DNA from: Euglena gracilis
Taxonomy: Eukaryota > Euglenida > Euglenophyceae > Euglenales
DNA: 64,000 nucleotides
Assembly (NCBI GenBank): GCA_039621445.1
Contig: CP154956.1
Span: 49,911,598 to 49,975,597, forward strand
Direction: 5' to 3'
A model generated the notes under the pieces. It was not told where the DNA came from. It saw only the letters and a program-made list of their open reading frames with translations, and did no database searches. Below are positions 62,601 to 64,000 of the stretch, piece after piece. Made by a program: the position numbers and the translations under genes. The stretch's first letter is position 1, and each line of letters begins with the position of its first letter.

Positions 62601-63119
62601 GTCAGCCGGCATCCTTTTTTCAAGCCAGCAGCCTTTTTCCAGCTCCGAACCCCCCTCCCCCTTCCAAGTTTTATTTTTTCTGCGCCACCTGTTGGCTGGA
62701 CGGTAATGGATTTTTGGCATTCAGGGTGCAAAAAATGGGCCAAAAATGGATCGGAAAAGGGTTGCATTGTTGGGTTAAAATGGATTTTTTTTGTTTTGCA
62801 TAATTGGCACTTTTGGGGCTTTTTTTTGCACCCGTTTCGACCCCCCAGTCAGGCCCAGTCCCAGCTCGGGACCCCTGTGGGGAGGAGAGGAACCAGCAGC
62901 CTTTTTTTTTAGCCAGCCCAAACTTCACATCTTCTAAGCCCCCTTTTAAGTTTCTTCGTCCCTGCAGGTGCTTCGGCGGGGCGACGTGACACGTGTCATC
63001 ACCGCGGGACTGTTCAACCTGCTGGGGTCGCTGCTGCAGACACACACCGGGCAGCAGCCGCGCTATATGCACTCCGCCATGGAATTGCTGCGGGAGAAGG
63101 AGGCGGCGTACGAGGCCAG
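48843..63119 (+). CDS. POL5: POL5/MYBBP1A (DNA polymerase phi family) nucleolar protein, 14 exons, 3' incomplete
   Basis: Exons: 48843-48926, 49463-49543, 49754-49906, 50496-50612, 53494-53595, 54825-54985, 55157-55361, 55507-55572, 55750-55866, 57272-57412, 57561-57714, 58827-59059, 62324-62407, 62968-63119. They join in frame into about 616 residues. Family landmarks appear in order: ADLDDNSAEVRQRGALRLL, then AKRLLRGCC, GKAFLYMALILSGRVFDR, PELLYLALKL, VHIVWPAIITSVF, an acidic stretch and VIDFCMNNSLF. Despite the name, POL5/MYBBP1A proteins act in rRNA synthesis and ribosome assembly in the nucleolus, not as polymerases. The start has a strong GCCGCCATG context, though the frame is open further upstream. 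The last donor (GTGGGC, 63120) shows the gene continues beyond the window. Exons are GC-rich, introns repeat-rich. Confidence 0.85.
50613..53493. other. POL5 intron 4 (2.9 kb): nested repeat contents
   Basis: Holds a hAT-like left end (CAGGGGCGTCTCTTAAGCC at 50924), a diverged module M (51180-52185) ending in a TTAGCTTCGCTCTTCC...GGTAAGAGTTCAGCGA hairpin, an insert splitting that module (about 51641-52066) and copy 3 of the CTTTGCG repeat (52525-52720). Confidence 0.6.
51641..52066 (+). repeat. GGACGGTAACGGATTTTTCGC repeat, copy 1, nested in module M
   Basis: Shares GGCAGCCTTTTTCCAG, TTGGACGGTAAYGGATTTTT, TTTTGCATAATTGGCA, GGCCCAGTTCCAGC and CAGCCAGCCCAAA with 62610-62940 (POL5 intron 13) in the same order. 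It interrupts the GGGAACGGGGCCGGGATC motif of module M, so it inserted later. Confidence 0.65.
53494..55866 (+). CDS. POL5: POL5 exons 5-9: central helical repeats
   Basis: Exon 5 (residues 146-179) links to exon 6 (180-233), whose KDVAWGKAFLYMALILSGRV corresponds to the conserved LFGLLALIQSG region of the family. Exon 7 (to 301) carries DLRKFKHVRQLLAQLLGHC and ELLYLALKLQAVF; exon 8 (302-323) NELPEALLKLLKTNFWDK; exon 9 (324-362) PQVHIVWPAIITSVFTSSED. The exon 6-7 junction is phase 2 and restores an Arg; others are phase 0. Confidence 0.85.
54161..54534. mobile_element. AT-rich foldback element with TTGCGCC ends
   Basis: TTGCGCCACAG...GCAATGGGTAGGCTCATGA (54161 onward) is mirrored by TCATAAGTCTACCCATTGCG to GGCGCAA (54505-54534). 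Arms extend through AAATTTAAGAGTT and TTTTAAAATTGC (about 95 bp each, imperfect). A related TTGCGCTTTGGCGCAA dyad lies at 54012-54074. It is AT-rich, unlike the poly-G/C elements. No target duplication seen. Confidence 0.7.
56672..57156. mobile_element. hAT-like non-autonomous element 1 (POL5 intron 9)
   Basis: 485 bp with TIRs CAGGGGTTTTCTTAAG (56672-56687) and CTTAAGAAAACCCCTG (57141-57156). GTTCGCAG flanks both sides (56664-56671, 57157-57164), an 8-bp target duplication. CAGGG ends plus 8-bp duplications are hallmarks of hAT transposons. The interior is CAGCC-rich with a roughly 135-bp core (56875-57010) and no coding potential. Confidence 0.85.
57272..59059 (+). CDS. POL5: POL5 exons 10-12, including the acidic segment
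   Basis: Exon 10 (363-409) starts ARVAVHFKTMFQLLIEDTLR. Exon 11 (410-461) contains FLYNAKPSLVTRGLMRLVRS and ends in phase 1 before GTATCT. Choosing the acceptor CACAG at 58826 restores the frame as LGPEDDENAASKRSYEEEVE; upstream AGs do not. Exon 12 has an acidic/Gly run (PGDSDDEEEGEGG), a basic patch (GRKGRARPRKPVVR) and VQQYIVMALKLHAHE. Two hAT-like elements occupy the flanking introns. Confidence 0.8.
57978..58454. mobile_element. hAT-like non-autonomous element 2 (POL5 intron 11)
   Basis: Same left end CAGGGGTTTTCTTAAG (57978-57993); right end AAAAAAGCTCCTG. The 8-mer CCCCACAG precedes (57970-57977) and follows (58455-58462) it. The left arm matches element 1 directly, but the unique core (about 58205-58350) is inverted relative to element 1. 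Confidence 0.8.
59160..59290 (+). repeat. Fragment of the hAT-like left arm
   Basis: TTTCTAAAGCCGGAGGGGAC, GGGGTCCAGCC and TGAAATAAAGTTCAGGGAAG follow the left arm of elements 1 and 2. No TIR end or target duplication is preserved. A similar fragment is at 26695-26805 in the CBS gene. Confidence 0.6.
59439..59724. mobile_element. 286-bp nested palindromic element with 8-bp target duplication (POL5 intron 12)
   Basis: GGCAGCCTCCAACTAAAGGG (59439) is mirrored at the right end (CAGTTGGAGGCTGCC, to 59724). ATTTTGGT is present on both sides (59431-59438, 59725-59732). Each arm is itself a hairpin (CCAACTAAAGGGAC/GTCCCTTTAGTTGG), and the centre is the telomere-like palindrome (59513-59645; GGAATAGGGTTA/TAACCCTATTCC). 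Confidence 0.85.
60230..60970. repeat. Degenerate GGCCAAAAGTGG/GCAAAAGTGGTC repeats
   Basis: Short A-rich units of 10-12 bp (CAAAAGTGGC, GTCAAAAGC, GGCCAAAA) recur throughout, interrupted by a CCCAAATATAAGCAACCCC hairpin family (60525-60765). Confidence 0.6.
61819..62040. mobile_element. hAT-like non-autonomous element 3, 222 bp (POL5 intron 12)
   Basis: ATGTGAAG flanks both ends (61811-61818, 62041-62048) and fits the nTnnnnAn hAT target pattern. The right end TTAAAAAAAACCCCTG matches the family TIR; the left end CAGTCTTGGACCCTGG is diverged. Internal dyad GGCGCCTTCGGCGCC at 61970-61984, also present at 42349-42363. Confidence 0.75.
62324..63119 (+). CDS. POL5: POL5 exons 13-14
   Basis: Exon 13 (539-566, DAECLEQVIDFCMNNSLFCV) follows directly from exon 12 across a 3.26-kb intron. 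Exon 14 (567-616) reads DVTRVITAGLFNLLGSLLQT and LREKEAAYEA and ends in phase 2 at 63119. The equivalent region in relatives is followed by a long C-terminal half, which lies outside the window. Confidence 0.8.
62610..62940 (+). repeat. GGACGGTAATGGATTTTTGGC repeat, copy 2 (POL5 intron 13)
   Basis: Same block order as 51641-52066. A partial inverted copy is at about 27230-27290. TIRs and target duplication were not identified, so the element type is open. Confidence 0.65.
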
Positions 63120-64000
63120 GTGGGCTATTTGGGGTTGTGGGTGGCGTCATACTCATTTTTATGCAACAAAGAATGTGCTGCCATCCCCCGCCCTCCAACC
63201 CAGGGTTTCAACCAAGAACAAGGGCTGAGAACGGCGCACGGGAGGGGCGATAGAGGGTCTCCAGGAGTATATTTGGTACTTTCAAATAGAATGTCCGATT
63301 TCTCGAGATATTTTTTGAAAATTGACTTTTGACCCAAAAATCTCATTTGGACCCCTTGTCGTTCAAAGGTCAAATGGATCACAGTCACACCTAATTAAAA
63401 AAAATTCTGGGAACGGGGCCGGGATCATGGTGATAACCCGTGTTTTCAGGAGGGGGATTGGACCCCCCCCCTGGCTAATCCTCGCTTCTGCCTCTCAAAT
63501 TCAGAGACATCTCTTTCTAAAGTTCGGTCACCTGGGTGGGAGGGGGGGTGGGTGGGTGGGTGGGTCCAGGCCGGGGGGGGGGGGGGGGGGGGGGGGGCGG
63601 GCTGAGTGGGTACCCTGCCAGAGGCAGGGTTTTCCTCTACAGTCGGGATAAAAATGACGGGAAACAAAAATTATGAGAGACCACCCAGTTTTTGCCGTCA
63701 TTTTTTTACCGTCATTTTCCCCCCTGTACCTGTTGTACGCCCTTTGGTTGCAGCACGATCAAGGCACATAAAATTTGGGGATGTGACCAGGCTTGTGCGA
63801 AATCGGGTGCCCACCCCACGGGGGGGTGCTCGGGGCAGGCACCCTATAGCACCCATCCGACCCCCTGGGGGGGTGGGGTTTTTGGGGGTGCCTGCCCATA
63901 GCAGGCACCCCCCTCCGACCACGGCACCGAAGGCGCCGGGGGCCCGGAAAAGGCCACAGGGATCTTCACGAGTCCTGAAAAGGAAATTCACGGGGATCAC
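63120..64000. other. Start of the next POL5 intron
   Basis: No further exon is recognised before the window ends. It holds a module M fragment (63335-63440: GGGAACGGGGCCGGGATCAT), a G-run of more than 25 (about 63570-63597) and a poly-G/C foldback (63820-63912) with GGGGCAGGCACCC/GGGTGCCTGCCC arms. Confidence 0.5.

Overview
This window comes from the nuclear genome of an intron-rich, transposon-laden eukaryote. The evidence is two spliced genes with GT-AG introns, decayed non-LTR and RT-RNaseH retroelements, dozens of short inverted-repeat elements, micro- and minisatellites, tRNA-like relics and telomere-like CCCTAA motifs. There is no bacterial operon, CRISPR array or rRNA. A large-genome protist or alga is plausible, but the sequence alone does not fix the lineage.

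Left third (1-21.2 kb): a retroelement graveyard. It holds a partial ORF1-like reading frame at the left edge (minus), a decayed relative at 2.2-3.4 kb, a C-terminal endonuclease-like relic at 4.8-5.2 kb (minus), a minus-strand 2A-like/RT/RNase H element (about 11.1-13.5 kb) and a plus-strand non-LTR element (about 14.9-17.9 kb) whose front carries four 2A-like motifs. Between them lie foldback and terminal-inverted-repeat (TIR) elements, many with poly-G/poly-C arms, some in pairs and some with target-site duplications (TSDs).

Middle (21.7-45.2 kb): one small gene for a two-CBS-domain protein is spread over about 23.6 kb. Four exon pieces are visible (21,688; 25,550; 26,410; 45,106). Its last visible intron contains a 14,897-bp insertion (30,121-45,017) bounded by a perfect 16-bp TIR and a 9-bp direct repeat (AACCTCATG). 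The insertion is almost entirely an array of eight 1.1-2.2-kb units. Seven begin with GCTGAGCTCT(T), the eighth has a decayed start, and all end in AAGAGCTCAGC or a close variant. The units are built from a roughly 162-bp monomer, GC-rich minisatellites and 11 long foldbacks.

Right third (48.8-63.1 kb, running off the edge): the N-terminal and middle part of a POL5/MYBBP1A (DNA polymerase phi family) nucleolar protein in 14 short GC-rich exons (about 616 residues), all joined in phase. Its introns carry at least three small hAT-like elements with 8-bp TSDs, a nested 286-bp palindromic element with its own TSD, an AT-rich foldback, and fragments of the same modules found in the 14.9-kb insertion.

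The CBS and POL5 genes are judged functional from preserved frames and domain fit. All retroelement ORFs are broken. The most unusual items are the 14.9-kb TIR/TSD-bounded satellite array inside an intron, the multiple 2A-like motifs in one retroelement, and the poly-G/C-armed foldback elements.
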